This document shows positions 12,282 to 22,790 of a stretch of DNA of 64,000 nucleotides, piece after piece. Numbering within the stretch: position 1 is the stretch's first letter; each line of letters starts with the position of its first letter. The stretch comes from Metridium senile (Eukaryota; Cnidaria; Anthozoa; Actiniaria; Metridiidae): NCBI GenBank assembly GCA_949775045.1, contig OX459099.1:21098144-21162143 (forward strand), given 5' to 3'. The translations under genes were made by a program, and so were the position numbers. The notes below the pieces were generated by a model. The model searched no databases. It was not told the origin of the DNA and was given only the letters and a program-made list of their open reading frames with translations.

Positions 12282-13130
12282 ATAAAGGAATTAAATCAAA
12301 CCTATGTAATATAAGGATAGTTCTTAGATTTGGAAGCACAACTACTCTCTCTCATCGCAAAAATATCGTTTTATTTTGATTTGGAAAGTTTAATCGGAGC
12401 TCTTCTCATCACGACGGTTGGACCTCGACTGAATAAATTTAGATTTTGTCCCATGATGCACTGCGATGATTGCTCAACCTCCTCTGCTCAAATCTGAACC
12501 GTCGTAGCGGCGCTTTGGGGGGAGGGGACGGGGTGAAATGTCAACACTTTGTAACACAGGCATCCCGGTACATAGAAATATATATCGAGCAGATTCATAC
12601 AGCCCCAAAAAACTAACACAAATGCCTCAATAACTATCAATCTATATTTTCGTGACGTTTATTTCTCAAAAGGTTAATCTTAATAATAATGTTTCTGAGA
12701 CTTAGTTTTCATTTTCTTAATAAAAACATGATGAAATTTGGGTTATTACGATAAGGACATTTCTCATTAAAATAACCTAAAATTAGTCATACATGATTAT
12801 TTGTTTATTTTTGTGCACATTTTAAACATTTTGTTAACATTAATCAACCAATTTAGTTCTTCTTCACATTTTCCTATTAGTGCCTCAGAATAGCTCTGAA
12901 TTTATGAAACATTTTAAATGCTGTTTTAAAATACCAACTAATGCATCAAAACACCAAGCGGGCTAAAATGCCTAAAATAAAACACAACTCTGGCTCTGTC
13001 ATCTCCTTGGATATATTAACATTTTTCCTATTTGTGTCTCAGGATATAGGTTTCTATACGTATATGCCTGTATTGGAGCTTTAAATATCAGTTTGCTCAT
13101 GACTAACCGGAAATTGCTTCAGTTAGTGTC
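12282..13130. other. Non-coding stretch, nothing recognised
   Basis: AT-rich sequence with no long frames, no inverted repeat I can see, and no similarity to the other repeat families in the window. Confidence 0.4.
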
Positions 13131-13143
13131 TATGTATACAGTA

Positions 13144-13199
13144 GTACCTCTATTAAGCGGTCACCCTCGGGACTTTCCATAGTGGTCGCTTAATAGAGG
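13144..13199. repeat. Short hairpin with CCTCTATTAAGCGG stem
   Basis: CCTCTATTAAGCGG pairs with TCGCTTAATAGAGG across about 28 bases. A further copy of GAATAGAGGTA follows. It resembles a MITE end or a truncated copy. Confidence 0.6.
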
Positions 13200-13277
13200 C
13201 TGGCCGCAGAATAGAGGTATAGAATAGGTATATGAATAGATTCTCAGTAGCCCGAGTAATCGCTCATAGAGCGTCTA

Positions 13278-13415
<138 letters not shown>

Positions 13416-14117
13416 GACTCTTTATTGAAGCTACTTGTTTTTCTATTTACAACTTTGCGTGAATAAATTATTCCTGGGCTAAGCTGTTAAGGGGGAGGCA
13501 GTCTTTGGCTTTAGTCCTCAATCATTCCTTTGTCATTTTTCTTGTGATGTTATGTATCATATTGGTAGAATGTTTTTACTATCTCAGTATTTTGGGATAT
13601 AATCCATTTTTGGCTTTTCATAAGTAGATAACTTCCTTCTTCTTTGTCGCCTAGTGTAATATGTTGGACAATTTCTGATTGAAGGCTTTGGTGATAATTG
13701 CTGAGAAAGTCGAATACTAAGTTGACTTGGACGACCTTGTGGCTCGGGTATAATTCTTTGATTCCACTTCGTAGTTCTCTATACTTGTCTTGCTTTTCAT
13801 TGCTTCTCTCCATGATCTTACCTACTGAACACACTGTACCCTCTAACAAAAGCCATTGTTGCCTTCCCTTGTCATAGATTGCCATATCGATTTTGTTGGC
13901 GTGGTTACTGGGGGCCTTTTTCAGGTGGAACTGCGTGTTCCACATAACTTTGACTTTATCATTTTCCACTATTAGCTGTGGTGTACTTTGCTCATACCAT
14001 GGTCTGGAGTGATCATTTTCAAGACCATACATATTCAGGAGATAATGATAAAAAGGTCTTAGCATTTTGTCGTGTCTCGATGTATATAGACTTTGCGCGA
14101 TCTGTGAACAGCTGCAT
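13416..14117 (-). mobile_element. R4/Dong-like non-LTR retrotransposon, 5'-truncated copy A
   Basis: It holds only the 3' end of the element, inserted between a (TTA)n tract on its 3' side and an (ATT)n tract on its 5' side. The open frame at 13550-14065 (reverse) aligns throughout with the endonuclease region of copy C (15081-15704): both share an MLRP start, a PWY motif, a LLEGTVC motif, a VNxVFDFL motif and a QKWII..N..IVKTFY end. No reverse transcriptase remains. Confidence 0.8.
13550..14065 (-). pseudogene. Endonuclease-domain fragment of copy A
   Basis: A 171-residue C-terminal remnant of a restriction-like-endonuclease retrotransposon protein. The likely nuclease core includes KIDMAIYD (about residues 58-65) and LLLEGTVC (about 72-79), equivalent to KVDVIVHD and LLEGTVC in copy C. 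The zinc-knuckle and reverse transcriptase that precede it in copy C are absent. The frame is intact over its length but cannot encode a functional mobile protein. The PD-(D/E)XK assignment is by family analogy and has not been tested. Confidence 0.7.
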
Positions 14118-14246
<129 letters not shown>

Positions 14247-14701
14247 CCTTTATTTCACAAACAATCATTTACAATAAATGTTGCTGGTAGCTTATTTCAG
14301 CCCAAGATCTAACCCGATCCTGAGAGCTGAAGCACTTTTCTTCATATGTGAGCTGTCCCTAGAAGTACAGATTTCTGAATGTCTATGATGTTGATCTTTT
14401 CTAAATCTAGCCTATTCAAGTGGTTTTTGAATTGCTTTGAAATGGCCCCTAACGAACCTATAACAATTGGTATTGTCATTGTTTTCTTTTTCCAAAGCCT
14501 TTCTAACTCTATTCTTAGATCTTGGTACTTGTCGATCTTCTCCTTTTCTTTCTCATTAACCCTGTGGTCCGCTGGTACAGCAATATCAATTAGTTGGACC
14601 TTCTTTTCTGTTTTGTTGATAACTATAATATCAGGTCTTCTTGCTGTTATTTTTCTATCCGTGTACACATTAAAGTCCCACAGTATTTTAACTTGGTCGT
14701 T
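14247..14701 (-). mobile_element. R4-type non-LTR retrotransposon, 5'-truncated copy B (different family)
   Basis: The C-terminal remnant reads from 14701 to about 14342 on the reverse strand. It shows RRPDIIV, a LIDIAVPADHRV motif and a QKSVLLGTAHI terminus, the typical end of restriction-like-endonuclease elements in animals. The endonuclease differs clearly from copies A and C, so this is a second family. It too lies between (ATT)n tracts. Confidence 0.8.
14342..14701 (-). pseudogene. Restriction-like endonuclease C-terminus, copy B
   Basis: The 108-residue ATG frame (14342-14668) extends upstream in frame to the microsatellite boundary at about 14701 (NDQVKILWDFNVYTD). RPD and the D in LIDIAVP are candidate PD-(D/E)XK metal-binding residues. 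The C-terminal GTAHI motif is typical of the group. Truncated at the 5' side, so not functional. Confidence 0.75.
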
Positions 14702-14750
14702 TTATTATTATTATTATTATTATTATAATAATTATTATTATTATTATTGT
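14702..14750. repeat. (ATT)n microsatellite
   Basis: About 16 units with one phase switch (ATTATAATAATT). It separates copy B from copy D. Confidence 0.95.
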
Positions 14751-14752
14751 TT

Positions 14753-15030
14753 ATTTAAACTTCAGACTATGTTTTTACATTCTGTAAACAAATATTGCGG
14801 GCATAGATTGCCTAAGCAAATATCTGTGTGTCTAAACTTATAAAGATGTACATGATCATATCTAATAATTGTATAAACGTTTAACAATCTCACAGTTCTG
14901 TGAGATAACCCATTTCTGGCACTTTCTTATAATAGTTAGTCCTTCTGTTATTCCTATGCTAGAGAGTTTGTTTATTATGGCAAGTTTTATTTTCTTTGGT
15001 GTGTCATAGTTACATTAACAAGCGGACCGA
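14753..15030 (-). mobile_element. Short non-LTR fragment, copy D (3' end only)
   Basis: Reverse-strand translation near 14866-15010 gives RKCQKWVISQNCEIVKR, homologous to the C-terminal ERCQKWIICHNANIVK of copy C. Only the last ~45 codons and a 3' untranslated tail remain. The junction with copy C lies somewhere in 15015-15080. Confidence 0.6.
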
Positions 15031-15080
15031 TTACGTCTGGGCTAATTAAGTACATTTTTCTTTACAAACGTTTAATCCGC

Positions 15081-15704
15081 TTATGTATATTCATAAAACG
15101 TTTTCACGATGTTTGCGTTATGGCAGATAATCCATTTCTGGCAACGTTCAATAAGGAAGGTCAGTTCTTTGTCAGTGTTTGTTAAATTTCTTAGATCTTT
15201 CTTAAGTTCTTCGTGGAAACCTCCGAGAAAGTCGAAAACAACATTGACTTGTTTTACGCTTGGGCTTTTGTATAGTTGTTTTATGCCTGCGCGAAGCTCT
15301 GTATATTTTTCTTGTTTTGTTTTTATTCTGTCTGCAATTGCACCGACCTGGCAGACTGTGCCTTCAAGTAGTGTCCAGTAATTAGTTTCTTTATCGTGTA
15401 CTATCACGTCGACCTTATTTGCTCCGTTTTCTGGTGCTTTCTGGAGTTGGAAAGGTACATCCCAGTATATTTTCGCCTTTTCGTTTTCGAGTACTGCAGG
15501 TGGTGGGCGTTGCTGATACCATGGCTTTCCGTTATCGCTCTTTTGGAAGTTGTACTTTTCCAGCAAACAGTGGTATATTGGTCTTAGCATTCTATCATGT
15601 CTAGCCTTGAGGCTTTGTGCAATCTTTGAGCAGGCGCACATTACATGTGTTGTTGATTCTGTCGCCATATGGCACATTCTGCATTTGATGTCTGTGATAG
15701 TCAT
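15081..15704 (-). pseudogene. Copy C zinc-knuckle plus restriction-like endonuclease segment
   Basis: The 207-residue frame begins with a C-x2-C ... H-x4-C type knuckle (CRMCHMATESTTHVMCACS, residues about 8-26). Then comes the nuclease region with KVDVIVHD and LLEGTVC, and the conserved terminus QKWIICHNANIVKTFY. This order (knuckle, then endonuclease) is characteristic of R2/R4/NeSL-type elements. It is linked to 15601-16288 by a frameshift near 15705, where the two frames overlap. Confidence 0.75.
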
Positions 15705-16288
15705 CTGTACTTTGCTTTGTTGGTATGTCTTTGTTGGTAGTAGTTTGTTGGCGTATGCTCTTGTTTACGCTGTAAACGATATCGGGAATATTTTTCCATT
15801 TCTTCAGGATCTGGTTGGCTGTAGGTGACATTTGTTTATCTTGAAGCTGTTGGTTGGTGTATTTTCCCAGCCATGATTGCTGTTCTACTTCGTTGACATA
15901 TTTCTCTATAATCTTTGATCTTAGCATCTCCTTTATTGCTTGAGGGGACGATGTGGTTATTAGCTTGGTCTCGCTCGTACATGATATTGTAGTTCCTGTT
16001 TCGTCGAAGCTGCATGTTAAGTTGTAATCTGATGCGTGCTTGGTGGCTTGTTTAAAGATCGATCTTCTACCTTGTGTGATTTTTTCCATTTCGAGTGTTC
16101 TTGTATGTTTGATCCTTTTGTCTTCACTGTTGTTGAGGTAGTTGGCCATCTTAATTGTTGTTAATTTGTAGGTGTCCTCTATGCTTTTCATACCACTTCC
16201 CCCTAGTTCTTCTGGTAGGTAGAGTAGTTTGATGGATTCGTGATGGTGCATTCCTTTTTCTTTTCTGATGATCTCTCTTGTGCGTCTG
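15601..16288 (-). pseudogene. Copy C thumb/linker segment between reverse transcriptase and zinc-knuckle
   Basis: The 216-residue ATG frame extends in frame to the Gypsy insertion point at 16288. LLYLPEELGGSGMKSIED matches the post-reverse-transcriptase region of R4/R2-type proteins, which carry a LP..GG.G+ motif. The frame leaves register near 15705, where the zinc-knuckle frame takes over. Confidence 0.65.
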
Positions 16289-16418
16289 TGTCATGTATTG
16301 GGCTACCTGTGTAGTCACGTGGTCCAACTTGGAGAGTAAAAGAAGTGAAGCGAGAGCGTGTAGTAGGTTGTGTTTTTACTCGTATATTTCGACGGCCTTA
16401 GTGGCCCAAAACTCTACA
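16289..16418 (+). repeat. 5' LTR of the Gypsy element
   Basis: 130 bp, starting TGTCATGTATTGGGCTACCT and ending GGCCCAAAACTCTACA. Identical by eye to 20684-20813. No clear TATA box was identified. Confidence 0.95.
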
Positions 16419-16436
16419 TTGGCGACGAGGATGGAC
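16419..16436 (+). other. Putative primer-binding site
   Basis: Immediately after the 5' LTR the sequence reads TTGGCGACGAGGATGG. It contains TGG, as expected for pairing with a tRNA 3' CCA end. I could not assign the tRNA. Confidence 0.55.
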
Positions 16437-19400
16437 CTGAAAAGTCATCTTCCAGTTTTTGACCTCTCAGGACCGGCTTCTAAGGTTTCTGAGCGCTGGA
16501 GAAAGTGGAAAAGGGCGTTCGAATATTACGCCGAAGGTCAAAGTATAACGAATGCCAAGAAGAAAACCGCTCAATTACTACATTATGCTGGAATGGACCT
16601 CCAAGATTTGTTCGAAGATCTTCCAGACCCTGGACCGATCCCAGACAGTGATGATGATTATAAGAAAGCTATAAGAAAGCTGGATAATCGTTTTAAAGCA
16701 GAGGATAACTTTCCCTACGAGAGACACGTGTTTCGTCAAATGGTGTTCTTTGAAGGCGAAACGGCTGACCAGTTTGTAACAAGACTTCGAAAGCAAGCAA
16801 GACATTGTAATTTTGAAGGCACTCTTGAGGATAATTTACGTGATCAACTCATAGAGCGAGTGAAAGACCTGGAACTGAAAAAACGTTTACTAGCAACTAA
16901 CAACATCACCTTAGAGTTAGCTCTCGTCAAGACACGAGCGTGGGAGAGTGCTAACCTTCAAGTTAAGGATATGTCCGGCGGTATTTCGAAGGAAACCGTC
17001 AATTCTGTGAAAGAAAAAAGGAAACTCAACTGTTATAACTGTGGAAAAGAAGGACATTTTGCGAAAGACCAAAGTTGCCCGGCCAGGAAAAGGAAATGTG
17101 CGAAATGTTCTAAAACGGGACACTTTGCAGTTTGCTGTAGAAGTGGAAGAGAAGAAACTAGCAAAGAATCGGGACAGTCTGGACGGAGAGGACGTGGTCG
17201 TGGCCGTCAGAGACGTGGTTCATCAAATGTGGTTGCTGATAAAGGAGATTCAAGTGATAATAACTTCGCATTTAGCGTTGCGGGACAAGAAACTGGGGTG
17301 AATTCTGTTCTGAACGAGCCATTGGTACCTGTGAGTATAAATGGAATTGTTAAACCTGTCCTAATAGACTCTGGCTCGGTAAGTAACCTGATTAATGTTA
17401 AAGAATATAAAGAGTTACAAGCACAAGGTCTGAATGCTAGTTTGTCAAAGTGTGATAAAAAACTGTTTGCCTACGGAGGAAAGCAGCTCACAGTGATTGG
17501 CCAATTTACAGCGGAATTGAAAATCAATGATAAGAAAATCCAGTCTGAATTTGTTGTAACTGACAAAGGACGGTGCCTGTTAGGGCATTCTTCATCTGTT
17601 CAATTGGAAATTTTGAAAATTGGGTTTACACGTGCAACTAGTATTGAGACTGATGACATTGAGTCATTTTTGCAAGCAAAATATCCTAAAGTATTCAAGG
17701 GGATTGGGAAACTAACTGATTACAAGCTTAAGTTATACGTTGATGCAAGCGTAGCACCAGTCGCACAAAAGCCGAGACGGGTTCCCTTTGCGCTCCGTGA
17801 CAAGGTTACTGCTAAAGTACAGGATTTGATCGACAAAGATATTGTGGAGAGGGTAGAGGGGCCCACTTCCTGGGTTAGTCCCATTGTTGTTGCGCCTAAG
17901 CCATCAGGAGATATACGCCTATGTGTAGATATGCGCCGTGCTAACGAAGCAATTATTAGAGAAAGAATTCCTATTCCTACTGTAGACGAAGTACTAGAGA
18001 ATTTCAATGGAGGAACAGTATTTTCTAAACTTGATCTTCGTTTAGGGTTTCACCAGGTAGAGCTGGATGAAGAGTCGCGAGACATTACAACTTTTGCCAC
18101 CCACGATGGATTGTTCCGGTACAAGAGGTTAATGTTTGGAGTTAGCTCAGCACCTGAAAAGTACCAACACATTGTCAGGCAAGTCATAGCCGGGATCAAC
18201 GGTGTCCAAAATATTGCTGATGACTTGGTAGTGTACGGCAAAGATCGCCAGGATCATGACAAGAACCTAGAAGATGTGATCAAGCGGCTTGAAGAAAGGA
18301 ACCTGACCCTAAACTTGGAGAAATGTTCGTTTAAAATGGACAAGGTTGAGTTCATGGGCCTATTATTGTCCAAATATGGGATTGGACCAACTGAAAAGAG
18401 AGTCAAGGCTGTTCTGGAGGCAACTCCACCCACATCTGCTCTTGAAGTACGTAGCTTCTTAGGTATGGTTGGTTTCAGCTCACGCTTTATACCTAACTTC
18501 TCTACGATTTCCGAGCCACTGCGAATGTTGACAAGACAAAGCACGCTGTTCAAATGGGGTACTGAACAGCAGAACGCTTTTGTGGAATTAAAGAAAGCAC
18601 TGGCCACTGCCCCAGTGTTGGCCTACTACGACAAAGATGCTCACACCAGTGTAGTTACAGATGCAAGTCCCGTCGGATTAGGGGCTGTGCTTATCCAAGA
18701 AAAGGACGGTGTAAGTAAGGTAGTGTGTTATGCAAGTCGCAGTCTTAGTGATGTAGAACGACGTTACAGCCAGACGGAAAAGGAAGCACTCGGGATTGTC
18801 TGGGGATGCGAAAGGTTTGATTTATATCTTCAAGGTCTGGAAACCTTTGATCTAATCACAGATCACGAACCGTTGAAGGTGATATACTCCAGTAGGTCCA
18901 AGCCCTCAGCTCGTATTGAACGATGGGTTTTGCGCCTGCAACCCTACCACTACAGAGTCCGCTGCATCAGGTCTAAGGAGAATATAGCCGATGCTCTCTC
19001 GAGGCTAACAGAACAGAAACCTGGCAACCAGCACAAATCTGATGACGAGTATGTTCGGGCAGTTGCCCTGCAGTCAGTACCTGCTGCAATGAGTGTCCAG
19101 GAAATAGAGAAAACATCTGCAGAAGACGAAGAGCTACGAAAAGTCAAGGACTGCTTAGTAAGTGGAAACTGGGAGGACTGCCCAAAGAAATATTTGCCTG
19201 TTAGAAATGAACTGACATACATTGGACATGTCATCTTGCGTGGGACAAGAATTGTGATACCGACAGCGTTGAGAAAGAGAGTTACCGAGCTTGCCCATGA
19301 AGGCCATCAAGGAATTGTTAAGACGAAGGAAAGGTTACGGACCAAGGTGTGGTGGCCAGGCATCGACCGGGATGCAGAAAGGAAGTGTCGTGAGTGTTAT

Positions 19401-20435
19401 GGGTGCCAAGTCGTCGTTAGAGAGTGCAGACCGCCACCTGTAAAATCCTCAAAGATATCTGACAGGCCTTGGCAAGACCTAGCTCTTGACTTAATGGGTC
19501 CAATGCCTACTGGTGAACATTTGATAGTACTAGTTGACTACTACAGCAGATGGATGGAAGTCGACATAACACGTTCTACCAACTCAGAGAAGATTGTAAA
19601 GGTATTAGATGTTCATTTTGCTAGGTACGGAGTGCCCAAGTCCCTGCGAACAGACAACGCGCCAAATCTTGTGTCTGCAGAGATAGAGAAGTATCTGGCC
19701 GAGATGGGAGTGGAGCACAAGCTGACAACGCCGCTATGGCCCAGAGCGAATGGGGAAGTCGAGCGACAAAACAAGACACTTTTGAAAGCGATGAGAGCTG
19801 CTCACGCAGAAAACCAAAACTGGCGAACTGAGTTGAACAAGTTCTTACTGGCATATCGATCGACCCCTCACACAACAACTGGAAAGAGCCCATCAGAACT
19901 GCTATTTGGCAGAAATCTAAGCACGAAGTTACCCGATATTGGAGAAAGAGGTGAAGAAATCGACTACAGAGAACAACAAGTAAGAGATCATGATGCGGAA
20001 AAGAAGCAATCTTCCGCTGATTATGCGGACAAGAAAAGTCATGCAGTGGAGAAAAATCTGAAGACAGGAGACCTAGTGCTGCTTGAGAAGAGAAGAGAAA
20101 ACAAGCTGTCCCCTGCCTATGAAAGTGAGCCTTATAAGGTTGAAGCACGTTACGGAGACCAGATTCTTATTGAGTCCCCTCAAGGGGTGAGATACAAACG
20201 GAACATCAAACATGTGAAACAATTTGTCCAACCTAGCTTTGACGAAATCCCAGAGAGACCAGTTGAGCTAAGCCAGCCCAACCCTGAGGTAACAGTACCA
20301 CCTCTCGCAGAGACAAGTGCGGGAGCAGATTCTACAGTGATGCCTGAAAGCACAGAGATGTCTGAAAGCGCAGAGATGCCTACTCTTAGAAGATCTACAA
20401 GGACTTCAAAGCCACCAGAAAGATATAAGGATTAG
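16431..20435 (+). CDS. Gag-Pol polyprotein of the Gypsy element
   Basis: A single 1334-codon frame from ATG 16431. The frame stays open further upstream, but that part lies in the LTR, so the first ATG after the primer site is the likely start. Order: capsid-like region, two zinc knuckles (CYNCGKEGH from about residue 201, CAKCSKTGHFAVCC from about 223), aspartic protease (DSGS at about 313), reverse transcriptase with IADD at about 595-598, RNase H (TDAS at about 743), and integrase (HHCC zinc finger from about H956; catalytic D1020, D1075 and E1111, a D35E spacing). Gag and Pol are fused without a frameshift, as in Mag-type elements. The first position of the usual (Y/F)xDD box is I, which is atypical. 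Confidence 0.93.
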   Translation: MDLKSHLPVFDLSGPASKVSERWRKWKRAFEYYAEGQSITNAKKKTAQLLHYAGMDLQDLFEDLPDPGPIPDSDDDYKKAIRKLDNRFKAEDNFPYERHVFRQMVFFEGETADQFVTRLRKQARHCNFEGTLEDNLRDQLIERVKDLELKKRLLATNNITLELALVKTRAWESANLQVKDMSGGISKETVNSVKEKRKLNCYNCGKEGHFAKDQSCPARKRKCAKCSKTGHFAVCCRSGREETSKESGQSGRRGRGRGRQRRGSSNVVADKGDSSDNNFAFSVAGQETGVNSVLNEPLVPVSINGIVKPVLIDSGSVSNLINVKEYKELQAQGLNASLSKCDKKLFAYGGKQLTVIGQFTAELKINDKKIQSEFVVTDKGRCLLGHSSSVQLEILKIGFTRATSIETDDIESFLQAKYPKVFKGIGKLTDYKLKLYVDASVAPVAQKPRRVPFALRDKVTAKVQDLIDKDIVERVEGPTSWVSPIVVAPKPSGDIRLCVDMRRANEAIIRERIPIPTVDEVLENFNGGTVFSKLDLRLGFHQVELDEESRDITTFATHDGLFRYKRLMFGVSSAPEKYQHIVRQVIAGINGVQNIADDLVVYGKDRQDHDKNLEDVIKRLEERNLTLNLEKCSFKMDKVEFMGLLLSKYGIGPTEKRVKAVLEATPPTSALEVRSFLGMVGFSSRFIPNFSTISEPLRMLTRQSTLFKWGTEQQNAFVELKKALATAPVLAYYDKDAHTSVVTDASPVGLGAVLIQEKDGVSKVVCYASRSLSDVERRYSQTEKEALGIVWGCERFDLYLQGLETFDLITDHEPLKVIYSSRSKPSARIERWVLRLQPYHYRVRCIRSKENIADALSRLTEQKPGNQHKSDDEYVRAVALQSVPAAMSVQEIEKTSAEDEELRKVKDCLVSGNWEDCPKKYLPVRNELTYIGHVILRGTRIVIPTALRKRVTELAHEGHQGIVKTKERLRTKVWWPGIDRDAERKCRECYGCQVVVRECRPPPVKSSKISDRPWQDLALDLMGPMPTGEHLIVLVDYYSRWMEVDITRSTNSEKIVKVLDVHFARYGVPKSLRTDNAPNLVSAEIEKYLAEMGVEHKLTTPLWPRANGEVERQNKTLLKAMRAAHAENQNWRTELNKFLLAYRSTPHTTTGKSPSELLFGRNLSTKLPDIGERGEEIDYREQQVRDHDAEKKQSSADYADKKSHAVEKNLKTGDLVLLEKRRENKLSPAYESEPYKVEARYGDQILIESPQGVRYKRNIKHVKQFVQPSFDEIPERPVELSQPNPEVTVPPLAETSAGADSTVMPESTEMSESAEMPTLRRSTRTSKPPERYKD

Positions 20436-20606
20436 ACATTTGATTGAACACTCATAGATATAAGGATAAGACATTTGATTGAACACTCATAGATATAAGG
20501 ATTAGACATTTGACATTTGATTGAACACTCATAGATAGACGGATTAGACATTTGATTGAACACTCGTAGATATAAGAATTGGACAATGATCGTTTAATTG
20601 AACACT
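20421..20606 (+). repeat. Five tandem ~38-bp repeats at the end of the gag-pol frame
   Basis: The unit AGATATAAGGATTAGACATT followed by TGATTGAACACTCAT recurs about five times with small changes. The first unit overlaps the stop codon of gag-pol. It lies between the coding region and the polypurine tract. Confidence 0.9.
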
Positions 20607-20668
20607 CAAGGACTACTTGTTAATGTTTTTGTTAATGTGCTTTTTGTAATTACCAAAGTTCCATTTGT

Positions 20669-20683
20669 AAAGAAGGGGAGGAA
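20669..20683 (+). other. Polypurine tract of the Gypsy element
   Basis: AAAGAAGGGGAGGAA lies directly before the 3' LTR, in the expected position for plus-strand priming. Confidence 0.85.
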
Positions 20684-20813
20684 TGTCATGTATTGGGCTA
20701 CCTGTGTAGTCACGTGGTCCAACTTGGAGAGTAAAAGAAGTGAAGCGAGAGCGTGTAGTAGGTTGTGTTTTTACTCGTATATTTCGACGGCCTTAGTGGC
20801 CCAAAACTCTACA
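20684..20813 (+). repeat. 3' LTR of the Gypsy element
   Basis: 130 bp, identical by eye to the 5' LTR and followed by the GTCTG target copy. Confidence 0.95.
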
Positions 20814-20818
20814 GTCTG

Positions 20819-21635
20819 TCTATATCCTTTAGTTGGTTTACTGTCCAGTCGCTTGTCCACATGTGGTATTGAAGGCCAGGTAGAGCAAAGGTCTTGGTTG
20901 CGTGTACTTTTCTTGGGATAGAGATGTTGCTTGACCAGATAACAGAAATGCGTTTAAGGTATTCTTTATTTGCCTCGTTGTAAACTTGTTCTTCTAGTTG
21001 TCTTGAGTTTTCGTATTTTCCGAGGAATTTGTAGTAGTCGTTAGAATCAAGAACCTTCAGTTCTTCAGTGTCCGATATTTGCACACTTTCTTCACTGCGT
21101 TTCATTTTACCTCGTACGATATTGACTGTTGCACATTTGTCCAAACCCCAGAAAAGTCCAATGTTCTCAAACATACTCTTTGCTGTCTTTGTAATCAGTA
21201 GTGCTTTTTGTGCTGACTTGTGATAGGTCTTTAGATCATCTACGTATAGTAAGTGTGTCAATTTCTCCTGTTTGTTATGTGAGTATGTATATCCTTCTGT
21301 GCTTCTTAGCCACCAGGCTATTGGGTTTAGGCAGAGTGTAAACAATCTGACGCAAAACGAGTCTCCGTGTAGAATTCCTTGTTTTAGTCGTATTGGGCCA
21401 ATTTTCTCTTTCTTGTCTTCGATCTTGACCTCTAGTGTGATGGACCATTTCTTCATTGTGTTCTTGATAAAATTGGTGATCTTTGTTGGAATGTTGTGCA
21501 TTTGTAAGCTGAGTGTCAGCCATTCATGATTGATTGAGTCAAATGCTTTCTTCACATCAACCCATACACAGGAGAGATTTTTCTTTCTGTCTTTTGCTTC
21601 TTCTAGCGTTGTTTTGTCGATTATTAGATTGTCTA
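20819..21635 (-). pseudogene. Copy C reverse transcriptase, catalytic segment
   Basis: The reverse-strand frame starts at the GCIDNLIID motif, continues through WVDVKKAFDSINHEWL (fingers/palm motif with the first catalytic D) and the RLKQGILHGD region, and reaches the LLYVDDLKTYHKS catalytic box. It then enters the thumb and stops at the Gypsy insertion. The motifs match R4/Dong-type reverse transcriptases. The active-site residues are present, but the element is interrupted on both sides. Confidence 0.8.
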
Positions 21636-21644
21636 TGCATCCCA

Positions 21645-22447
21645 TAGCCTGCGTAGCTCGGCCCTAGGGAGAAAGGAGCGGAGGGGAGGGGAGGGGGATT
21701 GGGGAGAGGAAGGGAAGAAGGGAGGGCCTGCAGCGAAGACCCTTGATTTTCCATAATTTCGCGCACGGATTCCGTGCGCGAAATTCCCATTGGTCGAGAG
21801 CGACCCGGTGAAATCTCATTGGCTGTTGTTAGCTATATTGTGACATGTCAATATTGAACAGACTATGCAACGGTAGCTTGAGCTGTAACGAGTAGCTCTA
21901 ATTACAAACGGCTATTTCAGGCAAGTGAGATCAAGAAATTTCGATCTATAACATATTTAAAAGCGAGACCTTGGCATCAGAAGTTCAAAACTGATAAATA
22001 TTTTTGGTTTATTTCACATTGGGTAAGGTGAATACACTTTCTGACTGAATAAAGCAAGATATGCTGCATTGTTTACTTGACCTTTGAAGGTCATGTAAAA
22101 TAGACTTGATTTCCGTTTGTGAAGTAAACACGCTCATTTCTTTTGAGTTTTGAGCTTTGGATCTTTATTAGACAAGTTTATAATGATAATTTTGATTTTG
22201 AAAATTTGGGACACACATATAATAGTAATATATTTTGAAATACAAAGTTTTTATGTTAGGAAACACTAGTAATGGAGGTGACAATTATGACAGCTAAACC
22301 AGACAACAAACAGTGCTAGGAAGAGGGCGTAATGGAAAATCAAGGGTCTTCGCTGCAGGCCCTCCCTTTTTCCCTTTCTCTCCCCATCCCCCTCCCCTCC
22401 GTCCCCTTTTCCCCCTCTCCCACCCCCAGGGCCAGCTACGCAGGCTA
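21645..22447. mobile_element. 803-bp inverted-repeat element with 9-bp target duplication (Mutator-like MITE?)
   Basis: Long inverted ends of about 115 bp: left TAGCCTGCGTAGCTCGGCCC to about 21757, right about 22329 to ...GGCCAGCTACGCAGGCTA. They contain GGGAGGGCCTGCAGCGAAGA and its inverse. The flanks are TGCATCCCA at 21636-21644 and 22448-22456, an exact 9-bp duplication. Long inverted repeats with a 9-11-bp duplication are the hallmark of Mutator-like elements. The interior is AT-rich and non-coding, with a CGCGCACGGATTCCGTGCGCG palindrome near 21758. It lies inside non-LTR copy C. Confidence 0.85.
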
Positions 22448-22456
22448 TGCATCCCA

Positions 22457-22790
<334 letters not shown>

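Larger units (their letters stand above)
16289..20813 (+). mobile_element. Intact Ty3/Gypsy (Mag/K02A2.6-like) LTR retrotransposon
   Basis: A complete 4525-bp element: 130-bp LTRs with TG...CA ends, a primer-binding-like site, one gag-pol frame, a short tandem repeat, a polypurine tract and a 3' LTR. It is flanked by a 5-bp GTCTG duplication (16284-16288 and 20814-20818). The two LTRs are identical by eye and the frame is undisturbed, so insertion was recent. It lies in the opposite orientation inside non-LTR copy C. There is no envelope frame. Confidence 0.95.
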
